A DNA stretch of 64,000 nt from Pseudomonas extremaustralis (GCF_900102035.1 NZ_LT629689.1:1-64000); one strand, 5' to 3'; counted from the stretch's first letter, positions 52,707 to 61,538 are shown. The notes: generated by a model not told the origin, from the sequence alone. A program made the numbers and translations.

Positions 52707-52797
52707 AGGTGGGAGGGGGGCTTGCTCCCGATGACGGTATGACAGTCAGCATCTGTATCGACTGATCCACCGCTATCGGGAGCAAGCCCCCGCCCGC
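52707..52797. repeat. REPIN of the GGGGGCTTGCTCCC type
   Basis: Inverted pair of REPs around a ~44-base spacer, the same family as the one interrupted by the IS110 element at 20257-20340. Lies between the HAD gene and the convergent SDR gene. Confidence 0.88.
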
Positions 52798-52802
52798 CGT
52801 TG

Positions 52803-53549
52803 TCAGGCGCTGAAGCCGCCATCGATGGTCAGGCTGGCACCGGTGATATAGCCCGCTTCCGGGCCGGCCAGATACGCCACGAAGCTGGCAATCTCTTCCA
52901 CATGTCCGTAACGGCCCACCGCCATCAGCCCGATCAGGCTCTCGGCAAACTCACTGTTTGCCGGGTTCATGTCGGTGTCCACCGGCCCGGGCTGCACGTT
53001 ATTGATGGTGATGCCCCGTGGCCCCAGGTCACGTGCGAGGCCTTTGGTCAGGCCCACCAGCGCCGCCTTGCTCATCGCGTAGGGGCCGCCACCGCCAAAC
53101 GGCATGCGCTCGGCGTTGGTGCTGCCGATATTGATCACTCGTCCCCCTTCGCCCATGTGCCTGGCTGCTTCCTGGGTGGCGATAAACACGCTGCGCACGT
53201 TGATTGCCAGGGTCTGGTCGAAGTCTTCCAGGGTGAAGTCCTGCAGCGGTGCGATGGCCAGCACGCCGGCATTGTTCACCAGGATATCCAGGCGGCCGAA
53301 GGCTTCGACGGTGGCGTTGACTGCGTTGCGGATCGCCGTGGCATCGGCGCTGTCGGCTTGAATCGCCAGGGCTTTGCCGCCTTGGCTGATGACGCTGTTC
53401 TGCAATGCTTCAGCCTTGGCGGCCGAGCTGACGTAGGTAAAGGCAACGGCGGCACCCTGTGCGGCCAGGCGCTGGACGATGGCGGCGCCAATGCCGCGGG
53501 AACCGCCTTGAATCAACGCAACTTTGCCGCTGAGGTTTTGTGTGGTCAT
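52803..53549 (-). CDS. Short-chain dehydrogenase/reductase
   Basis: 248 residues from ATG 53549, with AAGGAGAT upstream; the frame is open 23 codons further but without a ribosome site. Seen: VALIQGGSRGIGAAIVQRLA (Rossmann TGxxxGIG in the form GGSRGIG), NNAGVLA, active-site Ser in NIGSTNAERMP and Tyr-x3-Lys in YAMSKAALVG. Classical SDR of the 3-oxoacyl-ACP-reductase type; substrate unknown. Divergent LysR gene at 53676 is its probable regulator. Confidence 0.92.
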   Translation of the reverse strand: MTTQNLSGKVALIQGGSRGIGAAIVQRLAAQGAAVAFTYVSSAAKAEALQNSVISQGGKALAIQADSADATAIRNAVNATVEAFGRLDILVNNAGVLAIAPLQDFTLEDFDQTLAINVRSVFIATQEAARHMGEGGRVINIGSTNAERMPFGGGGPYAMSKAALVGLTKGLARDLGPRGITINNVQPGPVDTDMNPANSEFAESLIGLMAVGRYGHVEEIASFVAYLAGPEAGYITGASLTIDGGFSA

Positions 53550-53675
53550 GTCGATCTCCTTGATGTTCAAGGCCCAATGCCTTGTTGATGGAGCCGAGTA
53601 TCGACCTCGCCCGCACACACCGGTAGATCGCGATTGCTATAGTCTGTGTAAACCAAAAGTTTAGAGTGGGGTGGT

Positions 53676-54599
53676 ATGGAGAGCTTTGGCAGTATCGAAT
53701 GCTTCGTGCGCAGTGCCGAAGGCGGCAGCTTTGCCGAGGCGGCGCGGCACCTGAGCCTGACCCCGGCGGCCGTCGGCAAAAGCGTCGCCAAGCTGGAGGC
53801 GCGCCTTGGTGTACGCCTGTTCCAGCGCAGCACCCGACGCCTGACCCTGACAGAAGCCGGCAAAGTGTTCCTGCAGGAAGTCAGCGGCAGCCTTACCACT
53901 ATCCAGAACGCCGTCGCCAACCTGGCCAGCGCCGAAGGGCGGCCAGTGGGTACGCTCAAGGTGAGCATGGGCACGGTGTTCGGCAATCGCTACGTGGTGC
54001 CGTTGTTGGGCGAGTTCATGCGGCGTTTCCCGGACATCAGCCCAGACTGGCATTTCGATAACCGCCAGGTCGACCTGATCGGCCAGGGCTTCGATGCGGC
54101 CATCGGCGGTGGGTTCGAACTGCCCCAGGGCGTGGTGGCGCGCAAGCTGGCACCGGCGCATCGGGTGCTGGTGGCGTCACCGCATTACCTGGCGCAGCGC
54201 CCGCCGGTGCTGGTGCCCGAAGACTTGTCGCGCTGCAAGGGCATCCTGATTCGCTCACCGCAAACCGGGCGTATACGCTCCTGGCAACTCACCAGTGGCG
54301 AACGCGAACAGCGCCCGCTGGTGCTCAAGCCCGGCATGACCATGAGCGACTCCGAAGCCGCCTGCTGCGCCAGTGCCCAAGGCCTGGGCATTGCACTGGT
54401 GAGCATGCCCATGGCCGTGCCGTTTCTGGACAGCGGCGCGGTGGTGCGCGTGCTGCCTGACTGGTACGTCGACGACGGCAATATCTCCCTCTACTACGCC
54501 GAGCACAAACTGCTGCCCGGCAAAACCCGGGCGTTTGTGGATTTCATCATCGAGCAGTTTGCCGAGCAGGGCTTGGGGCAAATATTCAGCGCGGTCTAA
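53676..54599 (+). CDS. LysR-family regulator
   Basis: 307 residues. Seen: HTH at ~5-40 (FVRSAEGGSFAEAARHLSLTPAAVGKSVAKLEARLGVRLFQR) and a LysR effector domain with VSMGTVFGNRYVVPLLGEFM and GVVARKLAPAHRVLVASPHYL. It diverges from the SDR gene across 126 bases and likely controls it. Its stop is 25 bases from that of the racemase-family gene on the other strand. Confidence 0.9.
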   Translation: MESFGSIECFVRSAEGGSFAEAARHLSLTPAAVGKSVAKLEARLGVRLFQRSTRRLTLTEAGKVFLQEVSGSLTTIQNAVANLASAEGRPVGTLKVSMGTVFGNRYVVPLLGEFMRRFPDISPDWHFDNRQVDLIGQGFDAAIGGGFELPQGVVARKLAPAHRVLVASPHYLAQRPPVLVPEDLSRCKGILIRSPQTGRIRSWQLTSGEREQRPLVLKPGMTMSDSEAACCASAQGLGIALVSMPMAVPFLDSGAVVRVLPDWYVDDGNISLYYAEHKLLPGKTRAFVDFIIEQFAEQGLGQIFSAV

Positions 54600-54624
54600 G
54601 CCCAGCGTCCTCCCGCGTCAGATT

Positions 54625-55353
54625 TTATTGTCCGAACTTGCCGGGCCAGCCAATGATGGTCTTCGGTCGTGGCGTCGCGTAAGTCCGAATCTTCGAGGTC
54701 GACAACCCCAGTCGCACCAGGGATTCGGCAATGGTCACCGCCGCCGTTACTCCGTCGACCACCGGCACGCCGGTGCGCTGGCGAATCCGTTCATCCAGCC
54801 CGGCCATGCCGCCGCAACCCAGGCAGATCACCTCGGCCTTGTCCTCGCGGATCGCCAGTTCCGCCTGGTGGACGATGGCTTCCATGGCTGCCAGCGGGTG
54901 TTCTTCCAGCTCCAGCACCGCCATGCCGCTGGCTCGCACCGAGGCGCAGCGCTGGTACAGGCCGGCGAGTTTCAGGCGGTCTTCGATCAGCGGTACGGTG
55001 CGATCCAGGGTGGTCACCACCGAATAGGCATGCCCCAGGAACATCGCGGTGCTGGCGGCCGCTTCGGTGATGTCCACCACTGGCACGTTCAACAGTTCCT
55101 GCAAACCTTCGCGGCCATGTTCGCCATAGCCGGCCTGGATCACTGCATCGAACGGCTGGTCGTAGGCCATCACCCGGTCCATCACCGCGATGGCGGCCAG
55201 GTAGCTTTCAAAATTGCCTTCTACCGAATCCGCGCCGAAGCGAGGCGTGAGCCCGACAATCTCGGTGCCCGGTGCCGCCACGGCCCGCGCTTGCCGGGCG
55301 ATGGTGTCGGTGATGGATTCGGTGGTGTTGACGTTGACCACGAGGATACGCAT
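54625..55353 (-). CDS. Asp/Glu/hydantoin-racemase-superfamily enzyme lacking one catalytic cysteine
   Basis: 242 residues from ATG 55353, with AAGG upstream; the frame is open 19 codons further. Seen: MRILVVNVNTTESITDTI, SVVTTLDRTVPLIEDRLK and VICLGCGGMAGLDERI with Cys180. In allantoin and hydantoin racemases a first Cys is found in an ACFGDPG motif; here the aligned text is AGYGEHG, with Gly75 in its place. Known: arylmalonate decarboxylase has exactly Gly plus a single Cys. So it may be a decarboxylase or other isomerase rather than a racemase. It is 13 bases after an NCS1 permease, so its substrate is probably imported. Confidence 0.88.
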   Translation of the reverse strand: MRILVVNVNTTESITDTIARQARAVAAPGTEIVGLTPRFGADSVEGNFESYLAAIAVMDRVMAYDQPFDAVIQAGYGEHGREGLQELLNVPVVDITEAAASTAMFLGHAYSVVTTLDRTVPLIEDRLKLAGLYQRCASVRASGMAVLELEEHPLAAMEAIVHQAELAIREDKAEVICLGCGGMAGLDERIRQRTGVPVVDGVTAAVTIAESLVRLGLSTSKIRTYATPRPKTIIGWPGKFGQ

Positions 55354-55366
55354 GGAAGGTCCTTGA

Positions 55367-56896
55367 TTAATGACTGACGTTATCGACTGCAATGCTTTCG
55401 CCGCTGACATCGGCGTAGAACGGCTGACGCTTGGCGATCAGCAGATAGAGTAGCCCTGCAATACCGGCGCCAAACAACCAGGAAAACGGCGAGACGCTGG
55501 CGAACCCTGGCAACAACGCTAGCAGGATGGCGATCATCGCCGCCGGAATAAACGCTGCCAGTGCACGCAAATTGACGCCACGGCTGTAGTAATAAACACC
55601 GTTCGGGTCTTCGCTGTACAGCTGCGGCACGTCCACCTGGCTTTTACGGATCAGCCAGTAATCGACCATGATCACTCCGTACAGCGGCCCCAGCAGCGCG
55701 CCAAGGCCAGAGAGGAAATACACGATCACCAGCGGGCTGTTATAGAGGTTCCACGGCAGGATCAGCACCGCCACGGTGGCGCTGATCAACCCGGCGCGGC
55801 GGAAGTTCAGGTACTTGGGCGCCAGGTTGCTCAGCACAAAGGCCGGCGCGACGAAGTTGGCCATGATGTTCACCGCCACGGTGACGATCAGGAATGCGAG
55901 GCAACCGAGCACGAGAAAAAAGGTGTTGGGGATGGCGGCGATGATTTCAGTCGGGCTTTCGATCACCCGGCCGTTGAGCTGGAATTGCCCGCCGCACAGC
56001 AGCACGGTGATGGCGGCAAAGACCAGGATATTCACCGGCAAGCCCCAGAAGTTGCCGACCAGGATGGTCTTGCGGCATGGCGAGGAGCGGGCGAAGTCGC
56101 AGAAGTTGAGGATCAACGTGCCGTAGATCGCCAGCCACAGCGCGCCGCCGGCAAAGATATTGCGCCACATCTCGGCGCCGCGCAGCGGTTCGCGGATCGA
56201 CCAGGCGATGTTGCCGCCGGTCTGAAAGTACATCCAGCCGGCCAGCGCCGCGACGGTGAGCAAGATCACCGGCCCGGCGAAGCCTTCATAGCGGCGCACC
56301 ATCTCCATCCCGTAGGCCAGGATCACCAGTTGCACGAACCAGATCGCCACAAAGCACACCCAGCCCAGGGTCGACAAACCCAGGATCGAGTTGTGGTCAT
56401 AGTCGCCAAAGCCCGGATGAATCGCGGTCAGCAGCACGCGGAAAACCACCGAGGCCAGGTAGGTCTGGATCCCGAACCAGGCAATCGCAATCACGGCGCG
56501 GATCAGCGCCGGAATCTGTGCCCCATGAATACCAAAGCTGATACGGCTGATCACTGGAAACGGTACCCCGGTCTTTTGCCCCATATAGCCCGACAGGTTC
56601 ATGAAGAAGTACACCAGCGCCGCGCCGATGCCCAGGGACAGCAGAATCTGCCAGCCACCCAGGCCCAGTGCGTACAGGCCGATGGCGAATGAGTAGTTGG
56701 CAATGTTGTGCACATCGTTGGTCCACAGCGCAAAGATGCTGTAGCGCCCCCAGCGTCGGCCTTCGACCTTGGTGGGCGCCAGGTCCTTGTTGTGCAGGCG
56801 CGGGCTGAGCGCCACCGGACCGGGGCCGGCGTCCTCGGGGTTCAGGGCGGAGGAGGGCAGATCCAGTGCGATGGTGTTCGAGAGGCTTGTACGCAT
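55367..56896 (-). CDS. NCS1-family nucleobase/hydantoin/allantoin transporter
   Basis: 509 residues, about twelve hydrophobic segments. Seen: the N-terminal block NKDLAPTKVEGRRWGRYSIFALWTNDVHNIANYSFAIGLYALGLGGWQ and IWFGIQTYLA-like (AIAWFGIQTYLAS), NFCDFARSSP and LNFRRAGLISATVA, typical of the Mhp1/PucI branch of NCS1 carriers. It likely imports a hydantoin, allantoin or related cyclic amide with Na+ or H+. It runs on with the racemase-family gene after 13 bases, as an operon. A TTGTATACAA palindrome lies 69 bases before its start. Confidence 0.92.
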   Translation of the reverse strand: MRTSLSNTIALDLPSSALNPEDAGPGPVALSPRLHNKDLAPTKVEGRRWGRYSIFALWTNDVHNIANYSFAIGLYALGLGGWQILLSLGIGAALVYFFMNLSGYMGQKTGVPFPVISRISFGIHGAQIPALIRAVIAIAWFGIQTYLASVVFRVLLTAIHPGFGDYDHNSILGLSTLGWVCFVAIWFVQLVILAYGMEMVRRYEGFAGPVILLTVAALAGWMYFQTGGNIAWSIREPLRGAEMWRNIFAGGALWLAIYGTLILNFCDFARSSPCRKTILVGNFWGLPVNILVFAAITVLLCGGQFQLNGRVIESPTEIIAAIPNTFFLVLGCLAFLIVTVAVNIMANFVAPAFVLSNLAPKYLNFRRAGLISATVAVLILPWNLYNSPLVIVYFLSGLGALLGPLYGVIMVDYWLIRKSQVDVPQLYSEDPNGVYYYSRGVNLRALAAFIPAAMIAILLALLPGFASVSPFSWLFGAGIAGLLYLLIAKRQPFYADVSGESIAVDNVSH

Positions 56897-56964
56897 TCCG
56901 GCAGGCTCCAGCGCATCTGCAGCAGCGCCGCGGATGGCAAAGTGTATGTAGGTTTTGTATTTAT

Positions 56965-56974
56965 TGTATACAAA
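56965..56974. promoter_or_regulatory. GntR/FCD-type operator TTGTATACAA
   Basis: A perfect 10-bp palindrome matching the FadR-subfamily consensus T-N-GT-A-N-T-AC-N-A, within a longer imperfect repeat TTTGTAT...ATACAAA (56955-56975). It lies 69 bases upstream of the permease start codon. The regulator is not encoded in the window next to it. Confidence 0.55.
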
Positions 56975-57256
56975 GCACTTTTCACCTTAAGCCACATGCG
57001 TGCCAGTTTTGGCTCTATAAAAAACCTGGGTAATTTCGTTTTGATAGGGGGATTGAATAAATCGCTGAATTTCAAGAGATATAAATTGACCGCTTGAACA
57101 GCTATTTATTTTTCGCTTGTAGGCGTGCGATTCGCCAGGCCAGGCGATGGCCGGGGAAGGTGTTACGTTATGGTGCGCGAGAATAAGGATTGCACACACA
57201 AATGGCACCGATGGTTACATGTGTGTGTACATATCTAATGGCAAACACAAAACAAA

Positions 57257-57286
57257 ATGTGGGAGGGAGCAAGCCCCTTCCCACAT
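57257..57286. repeat. Single REP, possible terminator of cysH
   Basis: ATGTGGGAGGG...CCCTTCCCACAT forms one hairpin; on the minus strand it is followed by TTTTGTTTTG and lies 18 bases after the cysH stop, so it may end that transcript. Confidence 0.7.
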
Positions 57287-57303
57287 GTTTTACTGCGTCA
57301 GCT

Positions 57304-58038
57304 TCAAGCCTTGCCGATGAGATTCCCGGCGTGCAGCCCGCATTCTTTCTGCGTGGCTTCTTCCCACCACCAACGGCCTTCGCGTTCGTGCTGGTTCGGC
57401 AGTACCGGACGGGTGCAGGGTTCGCAGCCGATGCTGATAAAACCGCGCTCATGCAGGCTGTTATACGGCAACTCCAGCATGCGGATATAACCCCAGACTT
57501 CTTCGCTGGTCATCTGCGCCAGCGGGTTGAATTTGTACAGGGTACGTTCCGGGGTGGAGAAGGCGGTGTCGATCTCCAATGCCGCCACTTGGCTGCGGGT
57601 GCCGGGGCTCTGGTCGCGGCGTTGGCCGGTGGCCCAGGCGCTCACGCCGGCAAGCTTGCGGCGCAGCGGCTCGATCTTGCGCACGCCGCAGCATTCGCCA
57701 TGGCCGTCCTTATAGAAGCTGAACAGGCCTTTCTCCTTGACGAAGGGTTCCAGTCTGCTCTGGTCCGGCGAGATCAGTTCGATGTCGATCTTGTAGAACT
57801 CGCGCACCTGCTCGATGAACCGGTAGGTCTCCGGGTGCAGGCGGCCGGTGTCGAGGCTGAACACCTTGACGTTCTTGTTCAGCTTCCAGGCCATGTCCAC
57901 CAGCACCACATCCTCGGCACCGCTGAAGGAAATCCACAGGTCATCGCCGAACTGGCTGAATGCCAGCTTGAGAATGTCCTGGGCAGACTTGTTGGCATAA
58001 GTCGTAGCGAGTTCAACAACGTCGAAAGCTTGGTTCAT
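57304..58038 (-). CDS. cysH: Adenylyl-sulfate/phosphoadenylyl-sulfate reductase
   Basis: 244 residues. Seen: [16 protein letters not shown] (PP-loop SGA form), [16 protein letters not shown], and the two cysteine pairs [12 protein letters not shown] and [11 protein letters not shown] that hold a [4Fe-4S] cluster, plus the catalytic Cys in the C-terminal ECGLH. The cluster marks it as an APS reductase of the plant/Pseudomonas type: it reduces APS to sulfite and AMP with thioredoxin in assimilatory sulfur metabolism. Single gene here. In PAO1 thrH follows; here a toxin-antitoxin pair lies in that slot. Confidence 0.95.
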   Translation of the reverse strand: MNQAFDVVELATTYANKSAQDILKLAFSQFGDDLWISFSGAEDVVLVDMAWKLNKNVKVFSLDTGRLHPETYRFIEQVREFYKIDIELISPDQSRLEPFVKEKGLFSFYKDGHGECCGVRKIEPLRRKLAGVSAWATGQRRDQSPGTRSQVAALEIDTAFSTPERTLYKFNPLAQMTSEEVWGYIRMLELPYNSLHERGFISIGCEPCTRPVLPNQHEREGRWWWEEATQKECGLHAGNLIGKA

Positions 58039-58222
58039 CAGGACGGTTCCTACAGGTCAGTGGCGCTGAGCGCTCTATAGGGGAGCGATGGTATCAAAAT
58101 CCGCCCTGCGTTGCGGCGACGGGCTTGAATCCCTAGAGTTCGGCAGTCCTTTTGCTCGCTCAACCAACACTTCTGACCGCTCGTTGAGCCTGTAAGTCGT
58201 TCGCTGACGGCGGCCCGAGATC

Positions 58223-58579
58223 TCAGGCCCCGGTCAGCAACCGCTCATAAGGGATGCTCAAACCTTCATGCAGGCGCCTGATCATCGACAGGCTCAGCTT
58301 GCGCTTGCGGTTGAGCACTTCGGACACCCGGCCACTGGTGCCGATGAATGCCTCCAGGTCGCGTGCCGTCATACCGAGTTGCTCCATGCGAAAGCGGATG
58401 GCTTCCACCGGGTCCGACGGCGGCATTGGATAATGTTCGGTCTCATACTTTTCAATGAGTATTGCAAGAATTTCCAGCTCATCCCCCTCGGGCGAGCCGA
58501 TTGGCGCTTCCCATATCTGTTCGACGCGTGCGAGCGCGGCGGTGAGGTCTTCTTGGGAATGTATGGGTTTGATGTTCAT
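58223..58579 (-). CDS. higA: HigA-family antitoxin
   Basis: 118 residues from ATG 58579 (GTG 58582 is an alternative). Seen: an acidic N-terminal part with LEILAILIEKYETEHYPM, then an HTH DPVEAIRFRMEQLGMTARDLEAFIGTSGRVSEVLNRKRKLSLSMIRRL, the HigA pattern (COG5499-like). Its start overlaps the end of the full toxin frame as TGATG, the toxin-before-antitoxin order of higBA loci. It should neutralise HigB and repress the operon at a palindrome upstream. The antitoxin itself looks intact. Confidence 0.9.
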   Translation of the reverse strand: MNIKPIHSQEDLTAALARVEQIWEAPIGSPEGDELEILAILIEKYETEHYPMPPSDPVEAIRFRMEQLGMTARDLEAFIGTSGRVSEVLNRKRKLSLSMIRRLHEGLSIPYERLLTGA

Positions 58580-58881
58580 CACACGGTCTCCGCGTTGATC
58601 TGATCGTACTGTGCGTGGGTTCTCACGAAACGTATGAACCCAAGCTGGCGCTGATAATTGATCGCCATGATTACTCGCTATTTGTTGCCGCCCACATTGA
58701 ATACAACCCTGCTGCCTTTGAGGATGCTCGCGGTTGCGAGCTCCGCCTTGAGCGCTTGCGGTGTTGAATATGCAGCCTTCTCCATATGGCGATACAACTC
58801 GACCAGCGGTGTTTTGGCGTCGATATAAGCTGGGTGGCTCTCCCAGAAGAGACGTAAGGTCGAGAACGCGATTATCCGCAT
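58579..58881 (-). pseudogene. higB: HigB-family toxin (RelE fold), interrupted by an in-frame amber codon
   Basis: From ATG 58881 the frame reads 67 codons (IIAFSTLRLFWESHPAY, ASILKGSRVVFNVGGNK), then TAG at 58678-58680, then continues in the same frame for 32 codons (RVIMAINYQRQLGFIRFVRTH..., ...INAETV) to TGA at 58579-58581 that overlaps the antitoxin start. In HigB proteins the residue after GNK is Tyr, so a TAC/TAT to TAG change explains it. Without readthrough the C-terminal third, which holds the conserved RFIxTHxxYD region, is lost and the mRNA interferase should be inactive. Confidence 0.88.
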
Positions 58882-58890
58882 GACTTCAAC

Positions 58891-58905
58891 CTCCCAATTT
58901 GGGAG
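58891..58905. promoter_or_regulatory. Palindromic operator of higBA
   Basis: CTCCCAA-T-TTGGGAG, perfect 7-bp arms, 9 bases upstream of the toxin ATG; its right side provides the GGGAGG ribosome site of higB on the minus strand. The remaining gap to pabB (to 59108) holds no gene that I can support. Confidence 0.6.
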
Positions 58906-59108
58906 ATGCTAGGCTCGCGCAAGTGCAGATGCAATCTTTGAAATATTTTCTGAGGAGTAAGCAATCGCTTCATGTGATCCTTCACAGACGGCGGGTGGAC
59001 GGTCGAAGCCGGACGCTATCCTCCGGTTCATACCCCGTCCACAGCGGTTCTGATTCAGATTCTTTCCGCGGTCGAGCGCTGCTTTCCGAAGCCAGGAAGG
59101 GCGCGGCG

Positions 59109-60452
59109 TTACAGGCTTTCCAGGGTTTGTAACAAGACCCGCACCTTGGTCAGCGACTCCTGATACTCCGCCTCCCATTGCGAATCCGCCACAATCCCGC
59201 CGCCGCCCCAGCAGCACACCTGGCCATCCTTGACCAGCAAACTGCGGATGGCGATGGAGCTGTCCATCTCGCCGCGCACATCCAGATACACCAACGAACC
59301 GCAATACAGGCCGCGTCGGGTCGGTTCCAGTTCGTCGATGATCTGCATCGCACGGATCTTCGGCGCGCCGGTGATGGAACCGCCGGGAAAGCTGCCGGCG
59401 ATCAGGTCGAGGGCGTCTTTGTCGTCGGCCAGTTCGCCGGTCACGCTGCTGACCAGGTGGTGCACGTTGGGGTAGGTTTCCAGGCTGAACAGCTCCGGCA
59501 CGCTCACCGAACCGGTGCGGCAGGTGCGACCGAGGTCGTTGCGCAGCAGGTCGACGATCATCAGGTTCTCGGCGCGATCCTTGGGGCTGGCCAGCAGTTC
59601 GGCGGCGTTGGCGGCGTCTTCCGTGGGGGTGAGGCCTCGGGGGCGGGTGCCTTTGATCGGGCGGGTTTCGACCTGGCGCTGGCTGATGCGCACGAAACGC
59701 TCCGGCGACAGGCTCAGCACCGCGCCGTCATCCGGCAGGCTCTGGAACCCGGAAAATGGCGTCGGGCAGGCTTCGCGCAGGGCGCAATAGGCCACCCATG
59801 GATCGCCGCTGCACGCCGCACGGAAACGCTGGGTGAAGTTGACTTGGTAGCAGTCGCCCGCCTGGATGTAGTCGTGGATGCGGGCGATGGCCTGTGCGTA
59901 GGTCTGGGCGCTGATGTCCGGTGTCATCGGGCCGTGGAGCTTGAAGGTGGCCGCGGTAGCGGCGCCGGCTCGGCCGAACAGGCTGATCAGTCGCTGCCGC
60001 TCGCTATCGACCAGCGTCGGGTGAAACACCAGTTGGCTGGTCTGCGCCTGGTGATCGCTGACCAGGGCCCAGGCATACAGCCCGAAACGTGCGTCCGGCA
60101 GGTGCAGATCATCCACCGCCTGGTGCGGCAACGGTTCCAAGTGCCGGCCGAAGTCATAGCTCAGGTAACCGATCAGGCCGCCGGCGAACGGCAACGTATA
60201 GCCGGCTGGCAATGCCGCTTCACCCAACTGCGTCAGGTTTTCCCGCAGGCGTTGCAGGAACTCGCTGCCGCTCTCGTCAGGCCCCACCGTCAGCGTTACC
60301 AGTGGCCAGGCGCTGAGCAGGTCGTAACGGCCACGCTCGGCGGCCGGGCGACCGCTGTCGAGCAGCACCGCACCGGGCGCGTGACGAATCGCCGCAAAAT
60401 ACTCGGCGGGGTTGGCCCGATAGGGCAGTGGGTGTACGGAGCAGGTCGACAT
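59109..60452 (-). CDS. pabB: Aminodeoxychorismate synthase component I
   Basis: 447 residues from the Met at 60452 (MSTCSVHPLPYR); the frame is open 8 codons further to 60476. Seen: the chorismate-enzyme blocks AGDCYQVNFTQRF, FSGFQSL, SLSPERFVRI, RPIKGTRPRG with the catalytic Lys of PIKGT, NLMIVDLLRNDLG, VHHLVSSVTGEL and GSFPGGSITGAPKIRAMQIIDELEP. It converts chorismate and ammonia from PabA to aminodeoxychorismate, leading to folate. Length and motifs are normal. Confidence 0.95.
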   Translation of the reverse strand: MSTCSVHPLPYRANPAEYFAAIRHAPGAVLLDSGRPAAERGRYDLLSAWPLVTLTVGPDESGSEFLQRLRENLTQLGEAALPAGYTLPFAGGLIGYLSYDFGRHLEPLPHQAVDDLHLPDARFGLYAWALVSDHQAQTSQLVFHPTLVDSERQRLISLFGRAGAATAATFKLHGPMTPDISAQTYAQAIARIHDYIQAGDCYQVNFTQRFRAACSGDPWVAYCALREACPTPFSGFQSLPDDGAVLSLSPERFVRISQRQVETRPIKGTRPRGLTPTEDAANAAELLASPKDRAENLMIVDLLRNDLGRTCRTGSVSVPELFSLETYPNVHHLVSSVTGELADDKDALDLIAGSFPGGSITGAPKIRAMQIIDELEPTRRGLYCGSLVYLDVRGEMDSSIAIRSLLVKDGQVCCWGGGGIVADSQWEAEYQESLTKVRVLLQTLESL

Positions 60453-60551
60453 GCGGGGTGGATCAGCCGTTGGCATGGGGGAGGGGATTGTAGTCCCCCG
60501 TAGGATTTGGTCCTAGGGGGGATGTCGGGGATAGGCAGGTGGAAGGCTGGA

Positions 60552-61538
60552 TCAGCCTGCTACGGGGGGAATATGTCCGAACATTTCCTGGGCGAACTTG
60601 ACTCGCTCTTCCGGGGTTTGCGTCACCCCCGCCGCCTTCAACGCTTCCAGGTGCGCCTCCACCGCATGGGTGCGCAGGGTCAGGCCGCAGTCGTTGGCGA
60701 TCTGGATATTCAGCCCCGGCCGCGCATTCAGTTCAAGGATCAGTGGGCCTTTCTCCTGGTCCAGCACCATGTCCACGCCGATATAGCCCAGCCCGCACAG
60801 CTCATAGCAGCCGGCCGCGAGTTTCATGAAACCGTCCCAATAGGGCAGTTGCACGCCATCCACCGCGTTGGTGGTGTCGGGGTGTTTGGTGATGATGTTG
60901 TTCAGCCAGGTGCCGCGCAGGGTCAGGCCGGTGGCCAGGTCGACGCCCACGCCGATCGCGCCCTGGTGCAGGTTGGCCTTGCCGCCGGACTGGCGGGTCG
61001 GCAAGCGCAGCATGGCCATCACCGGGTAGCCCATCAGCACGATGATGCGGATGTCCGGCACGCCTTCGTAGCTGATGCTCTTGAAGATCTGGTCGGGCAC
61101 CACGCGGTACTCGATCAGCGCACGGTCGCGGTGGCCGCCCAGGGAGTAAAGGCCGGTGAGGATGCTGGAGATCTGATGCTCGATCTCCTCATGGCTGATG
61201 ATCTTGCCGGACACGGTGCGATAACGCCCCTCGAAGCGGTCGGCGATGACGAGGATGCCGTCACCGCCGGCGCCCTGGGCCGGTTTGATCACGAAGTCGC
61301 TGCGGCCGCCGATGATCTCGTCGAGCTTGTCGATTTCCTTCTCGGTGGAGATCACCCCGTACATCTGCGGCACATGGATGCCGGCGGCCAATGCGCGCTC
61401 CTTGGTGATGATCTTGTCATCCACGATCGGGTACAGGCTGCGCTTGTTGTACTTGAGCACATAGTCGGCATTACGCCGGTTGATGCCCATGATCCCCCGC
61501 GCTTCCAGGGCCTTCCAGGTCTTCCAGAGGCCGAACAT
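60552..61538 (-). CDS. Alpha-L-glutamate ligase-like ATP-grasp protein (RloC type)
   Basis: 328 residues. Seen: MGINRRNADYVLKYN, DFVIKPAQGAGGDGILVI (ATP-grasp loop), GVDLATGLTLRGTWLNN and LILELNARPGLNIQIAN, with the metal ligands of RimK-like enzymes. It probably joins amino acids or tags a protein. Its start overlaps the preceding stop by one base, so it is cotranslated with the membrane transglutaminase-like gene. I recall this triad named rloABC and linked to osmotic stress; the name is from memory. Confidence 0.88.
   Translation of the reverse strand: MFGLWKTWKALEARGIMGINRRNADYVLKYNKRSLYPIVDDKIITKERALAAGIHVPQMYGVISTEKEIDKLDEIIGGRSDFVIKPAQGAGGDGILVIADRFEGRYRTVSGKIISHEEIEHQISSILTGLYSLGGHRDRALIEYRVVPDQIFKSISYEGVPDIRIIVLMGYPVMAMLRLPTRQSGGKANLHQGAIGVGVDLATGLTLRGTWLNNIITKHPDTTNAVDGVQLPYWDGFMKLAAGCYELCGLGYIGVDMVLDQEKGPLILELNARPGLNIQIANDCGLTLRTHAVEAHLEALKAAGVTQTPEERVKFAQEMFGHIPPVAG

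Larger units (their letters stand above)
56897..57303. other. Intergenic region with operator, REP and AT-rich DNA
   Basis: 407 bases without a gene. It holds the TTGTATACAA palindrome (56965-56974) near the permease start, AT-rich DNA with GTGTGTGTACAT around 57220, and a single REP at 57257-57286 close to cysH. No clear -35/-10 pair. Confidence 0.5.

Noticed and set aside
59178..60503. 441-codon plus-strand frame opposite pabB
   Set aside because: Antisense of pabB with no recognisable motif.
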